Positions 43,562-51,461 of a DNA stretch of 64,000 bases are shown in pieces (positions within the stretch are counted from its first letter, which is position 1; every line of letters begins with the position of its first letter). The notes under the pieces were generated by a model. It made no database searches, was not told the DNA's origin, and saw only the letters and a list, made by a program, of their open reading frames with translations. This DNA comes from Pirellulimonas nuda (lineage in GTDB: Bacteria > Planctomycetota > Planctomycetia > Pirellulales > Lacipirellulaceae): positions 4,836,001-4,900,000 of the forward strand of contig NZ_CP036291.1 in the NCBI RefSeq assembly GCF_007750855.1. Direction: 5' to 3'. The position numbers and the translations under genes are program-made.

Positions 43562-43602
43562 GAAACGTGTCGAACGCCTTGTTTCAAGACAAGAAACGTT
43601 TC
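43562..43602. promoter_or_regulatory. Paired operator-like palindromes GAAACGTGTC and GAAACGTTTC
   Basis: GAAACGTTTC (43593-43602) is a perfect ten-base palindrome with the central CG typical of LacI- and PBP-type operators. GAAACGTGTC (43562-43571) is a near copy. Their centres are 31 bases apart, about three helical turns, on one face of DNA. Between them GTTTC (43581) and GAAAC (43593) form a further dyad. They lie in the gap between GH28 and the XylR-type gene, 102-142 bases upstream of both starts. The likely binder is the regulator encoded at 43704, although I cannot test this. Confidence 0.55.
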
Positions 43603-43703
43603 ATGCCGCATCCCGCCCCCTTTTGCGTCATACGGCCCCATTTGTTCGCGGCAGCGTGTATGGTTTGCATTCTAGCGGGCTCGCGCACCGAACTCACACG
43701 AAC

Positions 43704-44969
43704 ATGCGGGCCCGCCACGCTGCTGCCCACGCTTCCGTAGAAAGCAATCAAAACCCACGGCCCCGACCCGTGTCGCGAACCCGCCAAATAGCGTTGGCCT
43801 TCCCCAGGGGGGCTCATCAAGAGCTCTTCATCGAGGGCGTCTGCCGGTACGCGGCCGAGAACGAATGCGACTGGGCATACACCGTATCCCCCGAGTCGCT
43901 CTCGCTCTCGCTTCTCGAACTCGACGGCTGGCCGGGCGACGGCGTGCTCGCCGCGGTCAACACACCGGAAGAGGCGCGGTGTGCGAGCATGTTTCCGATC
44001 CCGGTAGTCAACGTATCCAGCGCGCTGGCCGATTCGCCCGTAGCGCGTTCGATGGTAGACAACGAGACCATCGGCAAGCTCGCCGCCGAGCACTTGCTGA
44101 GCCGGGGGTTCAAGAACCTGGCCTTCTACGGGCTTACCGGCGTCGAGTTTTCCAAGCGACGCTGGATGGGATTCCTGTCGCACCTTGAGGAGAGCGGGTT
44201 CACCGGACTCTCGAGCGCCCAGCACCTAGCCGCCCCCACGTTCCGCTTCCACAGCAAAGCATGGCTGAAGCAGAATCAGCAGCTCTCCGAATGGCTTGTG
44301 TCGCTGCCCAAACCGTGCGGCGTCCTGGCGGTTTCGGACTACCGAGCCCGCTACGTCCTGGACGCCTGCCAGCAGGCCAAGATTGAGACGCCCGAGCAGA
44401 TATCCGTCATCGGCGTCGACAACGAGCCCTTCATCTGCGAACACGTCTCGCCCACGCTTACAAGCGTCGCCCGAAACAACATGATGGAAGGGTATCGCGC
44501 GGCGGAGATGCTGGACCAGCTAATCCGGGGCGACGAGTTGGAGTCCTTAGAGACCCGCGTGCCTCCGCTGGAAGTCGTTGAACGCCAGTCGACCGCGGCT
44601 TTTGCTGTCTCCGACCCCCGCCTGCGTATGGTGCTGGCCTACCTGCACGACTACCTTAAGGACCCGATCACGGTCGAGGAGATGGCGTCGCACGCCGGCG
44701 TTTCGCGGCGGTGGCTGGAGTACGCGTTCCGCGACGCCTTCGGAGAAACACCCTATCAGTACATCCGCCGCCAACGCCTGCAACAGGCTCGCCGCCTGCT
44801 GAGCGACGAGCCGCGGACGAAGATCATCAACGTGGCGCAGCGTACCGGGTTCGCTTCCGTCAAACAAATGCGTCTCGCATTCCTGCAGGCGTACGGCGCT
44901 ACGCCGGGCGAATGCCGGCGGCAGATGTTGGAGCACGAAGAGGCGGCGATCGAGCTTGAAACCGACTAA
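43704..44969 (+). CDS. XylR family transcriptional regulator (PBP-like sensor plus AraC HTH)
   Basis: The ATG at 43704 gives 421 residues. A GTG at 43770 lies closer to the conserved start (RQIALAFPRGAHQELF) and may be the true start. Residues about 30-300 form a LacI/PBP-type sugar-sensing domain: GVLAVSDYRARYVLDACQQA, ISVIGVDNEPFICEHVSPTL and EGYRAAEMLDQLIRGDE. The C-terminal 110 residues are an AraC double HTH (TVEEMASHAGVSRRWLEYAF, IINVAQRTGFASVKQMRLAF). XylR-type regulators activate sugar operons on binding their inducer. The gene sits between the divergent GH28 operon and the downstream TRAP and UxaE genes, so it probably controls both in response to a pectin-derived sugar. Confidence 0.92.
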   Translation: MRARHAAAHASVESNQNPRPRPVSRTRQIALAFPRGAHQELFIEGVCRYAAENECDWAYTVSPESLSLSLLELDGWPGDGVLAAVNTPEEARCASMFPIPVVNVSSALADSPVARSMVDNETIGKLAAEHLLSRGFKNLAFYGLTGVEFSKRRWMGFLSHLEESGFTGLSSAQHLAAPTFRFHSKAWLKQNQQLSEWLVSLPKPCGVLAVSDYRARYVLDACQQAKIETPEQISVIGVDNEPFICEHVSPTLTSVARNNMMEGYRAAEMLDQLIRGDELESLETRVPPLEVVERQSTAAFAVSDPRLRMVLAYLHDYLKDPITVEEMASHAGVSRRWLEYAFRDAFGETPYQYIRRQRLQQARRLLSDEPRTKIINVAQRTGFASVKQMRLAFLQAYGATPGECRRQMLEHEEAAIELETD

Positions 44970-45355
44970 CGGCCCGGTCTTCCCGTCCGGCTCTCGGCGG
45001 GTGACGCTTTGGTCCGAAAAAGGGGGCGGACTGCTCCATGCCTGGCAAGAAGCGGCTAGGTACGATGACGCCCCCTCGCTTGACGGCAAGTCGCCGGCGA
45101 CAGCGATCGTTGCGGGCCGCTGCTCGCTGTTCCCCACAATCACCGGCGTCGGCGGGGAGGCGCCAGGACGACCGTCCTTCCGCCGAGGCCCCCCGAAGAT
45201 TCGAGGTCGAGCGATCCGCGCTCGAAGGCCGCTGAGGGTCGCTTGCTACAAAGGGGTCCGGCAGGTCGCTACAATCAACACGCTTGCGGCCAAGCGTCGC
45301 TCTCGGACTCCTTCAAAGTGTCGCTTCGACGCGCAGAACTGCCTGTTAGGGCCCC
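44970..45355. other. 386-base gap between regulator and TRAP genes
   Basis: No convincing coding region. A short stem (GTCCG, ten-base loop, CGGAC at about 45012-45031) follows the regulator gene but has no T-run. The gap is long enough for a promoter of the TRAP operon, but I could not point to clear -35 and -10 boxes. Confidence 0.45.
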
Positions 45356-46399
45356 ATGACCGGCATCGTTCGGCTACGTACTAAAAAGGTGATCGTGGGA
45401 AAATCGACTTCTTTCTTGCTGCTCGGCCTGTTGGCCGTCACTCTGGCGGCAACCGCTGTCGCGGCTCTGGGGTTGGGGCAGGGAGTCCATTCCGGCCCGC
45501 TCGTGCTGAAGCTGGGCCATAGCCTCGACCAAAGCCACCCGGTCCATGTCGCGATGGAGCACATGGCGCAGAGGCTGGCGGAAAAGTCGGGCGGGACCAT
45601 GCTGCTGGAGATCGCGCCGAACGGTCAGCTCGGCTCGGAGACCGATTGCATCGAGTACCTACAACGGGGGGCGCTAGCGCTGGCGAAGACGTCAACCAGC
45701 CCCCTCGAGAGCTTCGTGCCCTCGATGGCGGTCTTTGGCGTGCCGTACGCCTTCCGAGATGAAGATCACTTTTGGAAGGTCATCGAGGGAGAGATTGGCG
45801 AGGAACTGCTCGCGGCAGGCGCCGACCACGGCGTTCACGGGCTGTGCTACTACGACGCCGGCGCCCGCAGCTTCTACACGGTGAACCGACCGATCCTGGC
45901 GCCAGACGACCTTAAGGGGCTCAAGATCCGCGTGCAAGAAAGCAAGACGTCCATCGCCATGCTGAAAGCCCTCGGCGGCTCCCCCACCCCGATGAGTTTC
46001 GGCGAGCTCTACTCTGCACTGCAGCAGCGGATCGTCGACGGCGCCGAGAACAATCCCCCCAGCTTTACGTCAACACGCCACTGCGAGGTATGCAAGGACT
46101 ACTCCCTCGACGAGCACTCTCGGACTCCCGACATCTTGTTGGTCAGCGAGCTCTGGTGGGACCGGCTGAACGCAGACCAGAAGCGTTGGCTCACCGAAGC
46201 GGCCGACGAGTCGACCACGGTCCAACGGCGACTATGGCGCGAAGAAACCAACAAGGCGCTCCGCACCGCGGAGTCCGAAGGGGTGCGGATCCACCGCCCC
46301 GACAAGAGCGCCTTCATTGAGAAGGTGGCGGAGATGCACGAGGCCTATGGCGACAGTGAAATCGGCGTGCTGCTAAGGCGAATCGAGGAGGTCCGGTAG
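45356..46399 (+). CDS. TRAP transporter solute-binding protein (DctP family)
   Basis: The 347-residue protein has a membrane signal (FLLLGLLAVTLAATAVAALG) and the DctP fold: LKLGHSLDQSHPVHVAMEHM, EIAPNGQLGSETDCIEYLQRG and LKGLKIRVQESKTSIAML. The segment between carries the usual Arg that pairs with a substrate carboxylate, and GELYSALQQRIVDGAENNPP follows. TRAP binding proteins of this class bind organic acids and uronates. It lies two bases before the DctQ gene, so all three TRAP parts are encoded together. With UxaE downstream, D-galacturonate or a related uronate is the most plausible ligand. Confidence 0.94.
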   Translation: MTGIVRLRTKKVIVGKSTSFLLLGLLAVTLAATAVAALGLGQGVHSGPLVLKLGHSLDQSHPVHVAMEHMAQRLAEKSGGTMLLEIAPNGQLGSETDCIEYLQRGALALAKTSTSPLESFVPSMAVFGVPYAFRDEDHFWKVIEGEIGEELLAAGADHGVHGLCYYDAGARSFYTVNRPILAPDDLKGLKIRVQESKTSIAMLKALGGSPTPMSFGELYSALQQRIVDGAENNPPSFTSTRHCEVCKDYSLDEHSRTPDILLVSELWWDRLNADQKRWLTEAADESTTVQRRLWREETNKALRTAESEGVRIHRPDKSAFIEKVAEMHEAYGDSEIGVLLRRIEEVR

Positions 46400-46401
46400 C
46401 C

Positions 46402-46947
46402 GTGATGATGCAGTCATTCTTCAAGCTTAGCGACGCCGTGCAGCGCCTGCTGGAACTGCTGGTGATCCTGCTTGTACTGACGCTCGTGGGCGACGTCTTG
46501 TGGGGCGTGGCTGCCCGGTTCGGCTCGCACTTTGGCCTTTCCCCCAGCCTGTGGACGGAGGAACTCGCCCGGCTGCTGTTGATCTGGGTTACGTTCCTCG
46601 GTGCGGCGGTCGGCTTCGCCCGCCGCGAGCACCTGGGGCTCGATTATTTCGCGAACAAGCTGCACCCCGACGCCCGTCGAACGCTTGCCTGCGTGAGCGA
46701 GTTGATCGTGATCGCGTTCGCCGCCACGGCGCTCGTGTACGGCGGCATGGTGCTGGTCCGCGAGACGCTGGGGGCGGGGCAGTTCACCCCGGCGTTGCAG
46801 CTCAAGATGGGTTACGTCTACCTTGCGGCCCCGATTGCCGGGGCGTGCATTATCCTGTTCGGTTTAAAGAGGCTCCTGGAGCTGATATTTCATCCGGCGC
46901 CGATGAGTCAGACGCACGACGTGGAAACCGCCGCAAGGCTAGACTGA
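46402..46947 (+). CDS. TRAP transporter small permease (DctQ family)
   Basis: This 181-residue membrane protein has four hydrophobic segments (LVILLVLTLVGDVLWGVA, LWTEELARLLLIWVTFLGAA, LIVIAFAATALVYGGMVL and VYLAAPIAGACIILFGLKRL) and the conserved DctQ stretch SLWTEELARLLLIW. Together with DctM it forms the membrane part of the Na+-driven transporter. It starts two bases after the dctP-type gene and is followed after 63 bases by dctM. Confidence 0.93.
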   Translation: MMMQSFFKLSDAVQRLLELLVILLVLTLVGDVLWGVAARFGSHFGLSPSLWTEELARLLLIWVTFLGAAVGFARREHLGLDYFANKLHPDARRTLACVSELIVIAFAATALVYGGMVLVRETLGAGQFTPALQLKMGYVYLAAPIAGACIILFGLKRLLELIFHPAPMSQTHDVETAARLD

Positions 46948-47010
46948 CGCCGACGCCGGCCGCTTCCCTGCCGATCCCCCACCCCACTTCTGCCGACGGA
47001 CCAATCAAGC

Positions 47011-48333
47011 GTGGAGCCACAGGTTGTCATCCTTGTTCTTTCGTTTCTTGTCCTCTTGGTCATGGACGTTCCGATCTCGGTCGGCCTGGGGCTCAGCGCG
47101 CTGCTGACCCTGATGTCGATCCCAGGAATGCCGGCAAGCTACCTCGTCGCTCAAAAGATGAGCACGGGCGTAGCGAGCTTTAATCTGCTGGCGATCCCGT
47201 TCTTCATCTTGGCGGGCATCCTGATGGGCGAGGGGGGGATGGCCCGCAGGCTGATGGACTTCGCCGCCGCGATCGTGGGACGCACGACGGGCGGGCTGGC
47301 CTACGTCTGCACGATCACCTGCATGCTCTTCGGCGCCATCTCGGGGTCCGCCACCGCCGCCGTCTCTTCCGTCGGAGGGACGATCCTGCCCGAGATGGAG
47401 CGGAACGGCTACGACCGCCGCTTCAGCGTGGCGCTCACCACGGTCTCGGCGACCACCGGGCTCGTCATCCCACCGAGCAATATTATGATCGTCTACGCCG
47501 TTGTGGCGGGCAACGTGTCCGTGGCGGCGATGTTCCTTGCCGGCGTGCTGCCGGGCGTCTTGCTCGGGCTGGCCATCATGGCGGTAAGCTGGCTGAGGGC
47601 CTCCACGCACCCGCCGGCGACTTCTAGCCGCGAGGACGCCACGACAGACGGTTCGAGCTGGGGCGGCCAAGTGATTTATTCGGGGCTCCGCGCTCTGCCT
47701 AGCCTGGCGCTGGTGGTGATCGTTCTGGCCGGCATCCTCGTGGGTCTCTTCTCGCCTACCGAAGCGGCGGCCATTGCCGTGCTCTACGCCTTCCTGCTGG
47801 CGGTTTGCGTCTACCGCGAGATCCGGTTGCGCGACCTACCGAACATCTGCTTGCGAACAGGGATTACCACAGCGGTCGTGTTCCTGCTGATCGCGGCGAG
47901 CCAGGCAACCAGTTGGGCGCTTTCCTACGAGAACATCCCGCAGCAGGTGGGGCAGGCGATGCTCACCCTGTCCGACAACTGGATCGTGCTGCTGCTGTTG
48001 ATCAACGTGCTGCTTCTGTTTGTCGGCACGTTCATGGACATGACGCCTGCGGTGCTGATCTTCGTGCCTATCTTTCTGCCGGTAGCGGCGCAGATGGGGC
48101 TACACCCCGTGCATTTCGGCGTGTTGATGATCGTGAACCTGTGTATCGGGCTGTGCACTCCGCCGGTCGGAACCTGCCTGTTTGTCGGTTGCGGGGTCGG
48201 CAAGACGACGATCTCCGAGCTCGTCCGACCGCTGCTCCCTTTCCTAGCGGCGATGATCGCGGCCCTGATGTTAGTAACCTACCTGCCAGAGTTGTCGCTC
48301 TGGCTGCCCAGGCAGGCAGGACTCTTGGACTAG
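47011..48333 (+). CDS. TRAP transporter large permease (DctM family)
   Basis: The GTG at 47011 opens 440 residues with about 12 membrane segments. Conserved DctM stretches are present: LAIPFFILAGILMGEGGMAR, CMLFGAISGSATAAVSSVGG, SATTGLVIPPSNIMIVYAV and FVGTFMDMTPAVLIFVPIFL. This subunit forms the substrate and Na+ pathway. The loop around residues 205-225 (ASTHPPATSSREDATTDG) is longer and more polar than usual but is in a normal cytoplasmic position. With the DctP and DctQ genes it forms a complete TRAP system. Confidence 0.95.
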   Translation: MEPQVVILVLSFLVLLVMDVPISVGLGLSALLTLMSIPGMPASYLVAQKMSTGVASFNLLAIPFFILAGILMGEGGMARRLMDFAAAIVGRTTGGLAYVCTITCMLFGAISGSATAAVSSVGGTILPEMERNGYDRRFSVALTTVSATTGLVIPPSNIMIVYAVVAGNVSVAAMFLAGVLPGVLLGLAIMAVSWLRASTHPPATSSREDATTDGSSWGGQVIYSGLRALPSLALVVIVLAGILVGLFSPTEAAAIAVLYAFLLAVCVYREIRLRDLPNICLRTGITTAVVFLLIAASQATSWALSYENIPQQVGQAMLTLSDNWIVLLLLINVLLLFVGTFMDMTPAVLIFVPIFLPVAAQMGLHPVHFGVLMIVNLCIGLCTPPVGTCLFVGCGVGKTTISELVRPLLPFLAAMIAALMLVTYLPELSLWLPRQAGLLD

Positions 48334-48405
48334 CCCCAGGTTCGGTTTCATCGCCGGGCCCCAGTTGGTGTAGGGCGCCGGACGGAAGGCCTCCAGAACG
48401 TCCAC

Positions 48406-48433
48406 CTGCCTGCGAATCTAGGCAGATTTCTCT
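48406..48433 (+). terminator. Possible intrinsic terminator after TRAP genes
   Basis: CTGCCT and AGGCAG form a six-pair stem with an eight-base loop, followed by the T-rich run ATTTCTCT, 72 bases after the dctM stop. The stem is short and the tract is interrupted by C, so strength is uncertain. It would separate the TRAP genes from the Gfo/Idh/MocA gene. Confidence 0.4.
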
Positions 48434-48614
48434 CCGGCTTCGGGCCGTTGCTCACGATTGTCTCATTTCGGGGCAGAAAGCGAGTTGCGGCATTTCGGCT
48501 CGGCCCTGCATACTGACGGTCGGGGAGCAGTGCTGTCGGTGCGACGGCGCCGCGCCTCCGCCGTTTGCGCCTGCCAGACGCCGTGCGTGTCCGCCGAAAG
48601 AACCGCGAGATAAG

Positions 48615-49937
48615 ATGTCACTCCCTCGTCTGTTGATGGTCGGCACGGGCGAGTACACGACGGGCTATGTCCGCGACGGGGCGAGCGGTTCGGACAAGAG
48701 CGCAGGCGTGGTGGCGCTTACCTGCTTCGACCTGCGTGACCGGGGGCGGCTGGGTGACCTGAGCATGGCGGGCGCCAACGGCGCCAAGTTCCCCGCCATC
48801 CGCCGCCACCTGCAGGATCTGGTCGGCGACAAGTACAGCGGCCTCGACGTGTCGTTCCGCAGCTTCCCCGCGGACGACACGCCCCGCGACCCGCTGGCCT
48901 ACCTGGCGGCGCTCGACGCGTTGGAGCCGGGCGACCTGGTGACGGTCTTCACGCCGGACGACACGCACTTCGAGATCGCCATGCGGGCGGTCGAGCGGGG
49001 CATGCACGTGCTGGTCGCCAAGCCGATCGTGAAGAACCTGCGGGAACACCTCCTGCTCGCGGCCGCCGCCCGCCGCCACGGGGTGCTGGTGGCGATGGAG
49101 GTGCACAAGCGATGGGACCCGCTCTACGCCGACGCCCGCGACCGCATCCGCGAGCTGGGCGCCTTCAGCTTCTTTAGCTCGTACATGAGCCAGCCGAAGA
49201 GCCAGCTCGGCACGTTCCGGGCGTGGGCGGGCAAGTCGAGCGACATCAGCTTCTACCTGAACGCGCACCACGTCGACTTCAACAACTGGGTCGTCGAGCA
49301 CTGCGCGCGGCCGTTGGCGGTCTCCGCCATCGCGTCGACCGGCGTGGCGGCGGCGGCGGGGCTCGACACCGAAGACACGATCACGCTCTGCGTCGAGTGG
49401 GAGAACCTGGCGGACCGCTCCCGCGCGTCGGCCCTGTACACCTCGTCGTGGATTGCGCCGCAGAGCGACGTCCACTCGCAGCAGCGGTTCTTCTACATGG
49501 GGCACAAGGGGGAGCTGAACATCGACCAGGCCCACCGGGGCTACGCGCTGGCGACCGACACGGCGGGCTACGCCTCTCCCAACCCGCTGTTCATGAAGTA
49601 CGCCCCCGACGCACGGGGGCGGTTCGCCGGCCAGCACGGCTACGGCTACCGCAGCATCGAGGCGTTCGTCGAGGCGGCCCAGGCGGTCCGCACGGGCAAA
49701 GCGGCCTGCGACGACTTCAACGGCCGCTTGGCCACGGTCCACGACACGACGCGTGTGACGGCCATCCTCGACGCCGGCCGCCGGAGCCTCGACGCCGGGG
49801 GGCAGCGGTTCGAACTCGAGTACGACGCCGCCGGGCAGGTCTGGGCCATCAACACGCCCACGCCGGCCGGCCCGGAAGGCCCCCACTGGACCACCCGCGC
49901 CCCAACCGGTGGGAAGGCCGTGATCGGTCAGGCGTAA
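48615..49937 (+). CDS. Gfo/Idh/MocA family oxidoreductase, cytoplasmic
   Basis: The ATG at 48615 begins directly with a Rossmann strand (RLLMVGTGEYTTGYV), giving 440 residues. The open frame runs back to 47805 inside the dctM gene, but that part is not coding. The family pattern is seen in DLVTVFTPDDTHFEIAMRAV, GMHVLVAKPIVKNL (the EKP motif is AKP here) and VAMEVHKRWDPLYADARDRI. The replacement of Glu in EKP is notable. Codon third positions are almost all G or C, more extreme than in the neighbouring genes. It lies before the UxaE gene and may oxidise or reduce a uronate-derived sugar. Function unknown. Confidence 0.88.
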   Translation: MSLPRLLMVGTGEYTTGYVRDGASGSDKSAGVVALTCFDLRDRGRLGDLSMAGANGAKFPAIRRHLQDLVGDKYSGLDVSFRSFPADDTPRDPLAYLAALDALEPGDLVTVFTPDDTHFEIAMRAVERGMHVLVAKPIVKNLREHLLLAAAARRHGVLVAMEVHKRWDPLYADARDRIRELGAFSFFSSYMSQPKSQLGTFRAWAGKSSDISFYLNAHHVDFNNWVVEHCARPLAVSAIASTGVAAAAGLDTEDTITLCVEWENLADRSRASALYTSSWIAPQSDVHSQQRFFYMGHKGELNIDQAHRGYALATDTAGYASPNPLFMKYAPDARGRFAGQHGYGYRSIEAFVEAAQAVRTGKAACDDFNGRLATVHDTTRVTAILDAGRRSLDAGGQRFELEYDAAGQVWAINTPTPAGPEGPHWTTRAPTGGKAVIGQA

Positions 49938-50042
49938 GGGCTGCTAGAAAGCCTGCGCGTGATTCATTCTAATTGCGGGCCGATTGGAACGGTCCAAGAT
50001 CGTTTGGCCAACGAACACCACAACGCCCTCCAGCGGTTCAGG

Positions 50043-51317
50043 ATGAGTACCCCACAGCCCACTCCCCTCGGCCTCGCTCCTTCCTTCGGTTTTGGCGACC
50101 GCATCGGACTGGCAACCCCTGGCCACATCGCGGCGGCGCGTCGCGCGGGGGGCGGCATCGCACCGATGTTCGCCCAGCAGTCGATCCGAGAGATGACGCG
50201 CACCAATCGCACCCCCCCGGGCGTGATGGAAGACGCGATGAACGCCTGCCGCGCCGCCGGCTGGAGCCAACCGCACGGCGCCGACGCGGACCACCTGAAG
50301 ACCCCCGCGGACGTTAGCGTCACCGCCGAGGCCGGTTTCACCTTCTTCACTATCGACCCTTCCGGCATCGTCGACCAACAGGCCGACGACTACAGCGAAG
50401 CGCGCGTCCGTGAGTTGTTCACGGAAGCCGCGGGAGCAGCGCCGTGGGTAAACGGGTACCGGGGCAAGACGGTGAAGCTCCCGACGGGGTCGACCATCGT
50501 CTTCGATGAGCCCGCTCTGCTCAAGGCCGCGGTCAAGTACGGTCGGGCCATCGAGGCGGCGGTGTCGCTCGCCACGACCATCCGGCAGGTACAGCAGGCG
50601 GCGGGGCGTGATTACGAGATCGAACTAAGCGTTGACGAAACCGAGCAGCCCACCACGCTCGCAGAGCACTACATCGTCGCCGATCAATGCCTGCAAAGCG
50701 GCATGAAGCTCGTGTCGCTAGCGCCTCGGTTCATCGGCGAGCTGGAGAAGGGCGTCGACTACATCGGCGATGTGCAGGCGCTGGAGACGAGCCTGCGCGA
50801 CCACGCCGCAATCGCGCACGTGCTTGGCCCCTACAAGCTGAGCCTGCACTCCGGTTCCGACAAGCTCTCGATGTACCCCGCCCTCGCGCGGGCTACCGGC
50901 GGGATGTTCCACGTGAAGACGGCCGGCACCTCCTACCTAGAAGCGCTGCGCGTGGCGGCCCAGGAAGAGCCAGAGTTGTTCCGCGAGCTCTGCGTCTTCT
51001 CGCGGACCCGCTACGACGCCGATCGCGCCACGTATCACGTCCACGCCACGCTCGACGCCGTTCCACCTCCCGAGCACTTGAAGAGCGACCTCGAGCTTCA
51101 AGAGTGCTACCTGGGACGGTGGGAAACGACGCCCCAGGGGGACGGATTCACCCAGGCCGGCCGGCAGATCTTGCACTGCACATTCGGGTCGGTGCTGACC
51201 GACAAGCGGCTCGGCCCCGCGCTCCGAGCCTGCCTGGTCGAGCACCCCGCCGTGTACGAAGAGGTCCTCGCGGTGCATTTTGAGAAGCACCTCTCGGCTC
51301 TGCGGGCAGGCATGTAA
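50043..51317 (+). CDS. uxaE: D-tagaturonate 3-epimerase (UxaE family)
   Basis: The ATG at 50043 is followed by the family N-terminus LGLAPSFGFGDRIGLATPGH, giving 424 residues. Other family stretches are QQSIREMTRTNRTP, ADHLKTPADV, TFFTIDPSGIVDQQADD, ELSVDETEQPTTLAEHYIVA, LGPYKLSLHSGSDKLSMYP and FHVKTAGTSYLEALR. The His and Asp residues in these stretches are candidate metal and catalytic ligands. UxaE interconverts D-tagaturonate and D-fructuronate and lets an organism route galacturonate into the glucuronate branch without a tagaturonate reductase. It stands beside a TRAP transporter and a dehydrogenase gene, a coherent galacturonate module. Confidence 0.87.
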   Translation: MSTPQPTPLGLAPSFGFGDRIGLATPGHIAAARRAGGGIAPMFAQQSIREMTRTNRTPPGVMEDAMNACRAAGWSQPHGADADHLKTPADVSVTAEAGFTFFTIDPSGIVDQQADDYSEARVRELFTEAAGAAPWVNGYRGKTVKLPTGSTIVFDEPALLKAAVKYGRAIEAAVSLATTIRQVQQAAGRDYEIELSVDETEQPTTLAEHYIVADQCLQSGMKLVSLAPRFIGELEKGVDYIGDVQALETSLRDHAAIAHVLGPYKLSLHSGSDKLSMYPALARATGGMFHVKTAGTSYLEALRVAAQEEPELFRELCVFSRTRYDADRATYHVHATLDAVPPPEHLKSDLELQECYLGRWETTPQGDGFTQAGRQILHCTFGSVLTDKRLGPALRACLVEHPAVYEEVLAVHFEKHLSALRAGM

Positions 51318-51443
51318 CCCACGCTGAAGCGAGCCGCTGGGCAGGAACAAGGCCGGAGCCGATTCGTCTAGCGTCGGCCCAACGCAAAGGCCTGCTTGGT
51401 TGTCGGAACGGATAAGGCTGAGTACGCGACTGATCGGGACTCT

Positions 51444-51449
51444 TATAAT
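51444..51449 (+). promoter_or_regulatory. Possible -10 element (TATAAT) before the dehydrogenase gene
   Basis: A perfect TATAAT lies 12 bases before the ATG at 51462. No good -35 box sits at the normal spacing. If used, the transcript would carry almost no leader. It may be chance. Confidence 0.25.
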
Positions 51450-51461
51450 CAAGGTTGTTCG

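Noticed and set aside
45012-45031. Terminator after the XylR-type gene
   Set aside because: A five-pair stem with a ten-base loop and no T-run is too weak to call.
48618-49886. 422-residue minus-strand open frame
   Set aside because: It mirrors the Gfo/Idh/MocA gene, whose third positions are almost all G or C, so stops are rare on the other strand.
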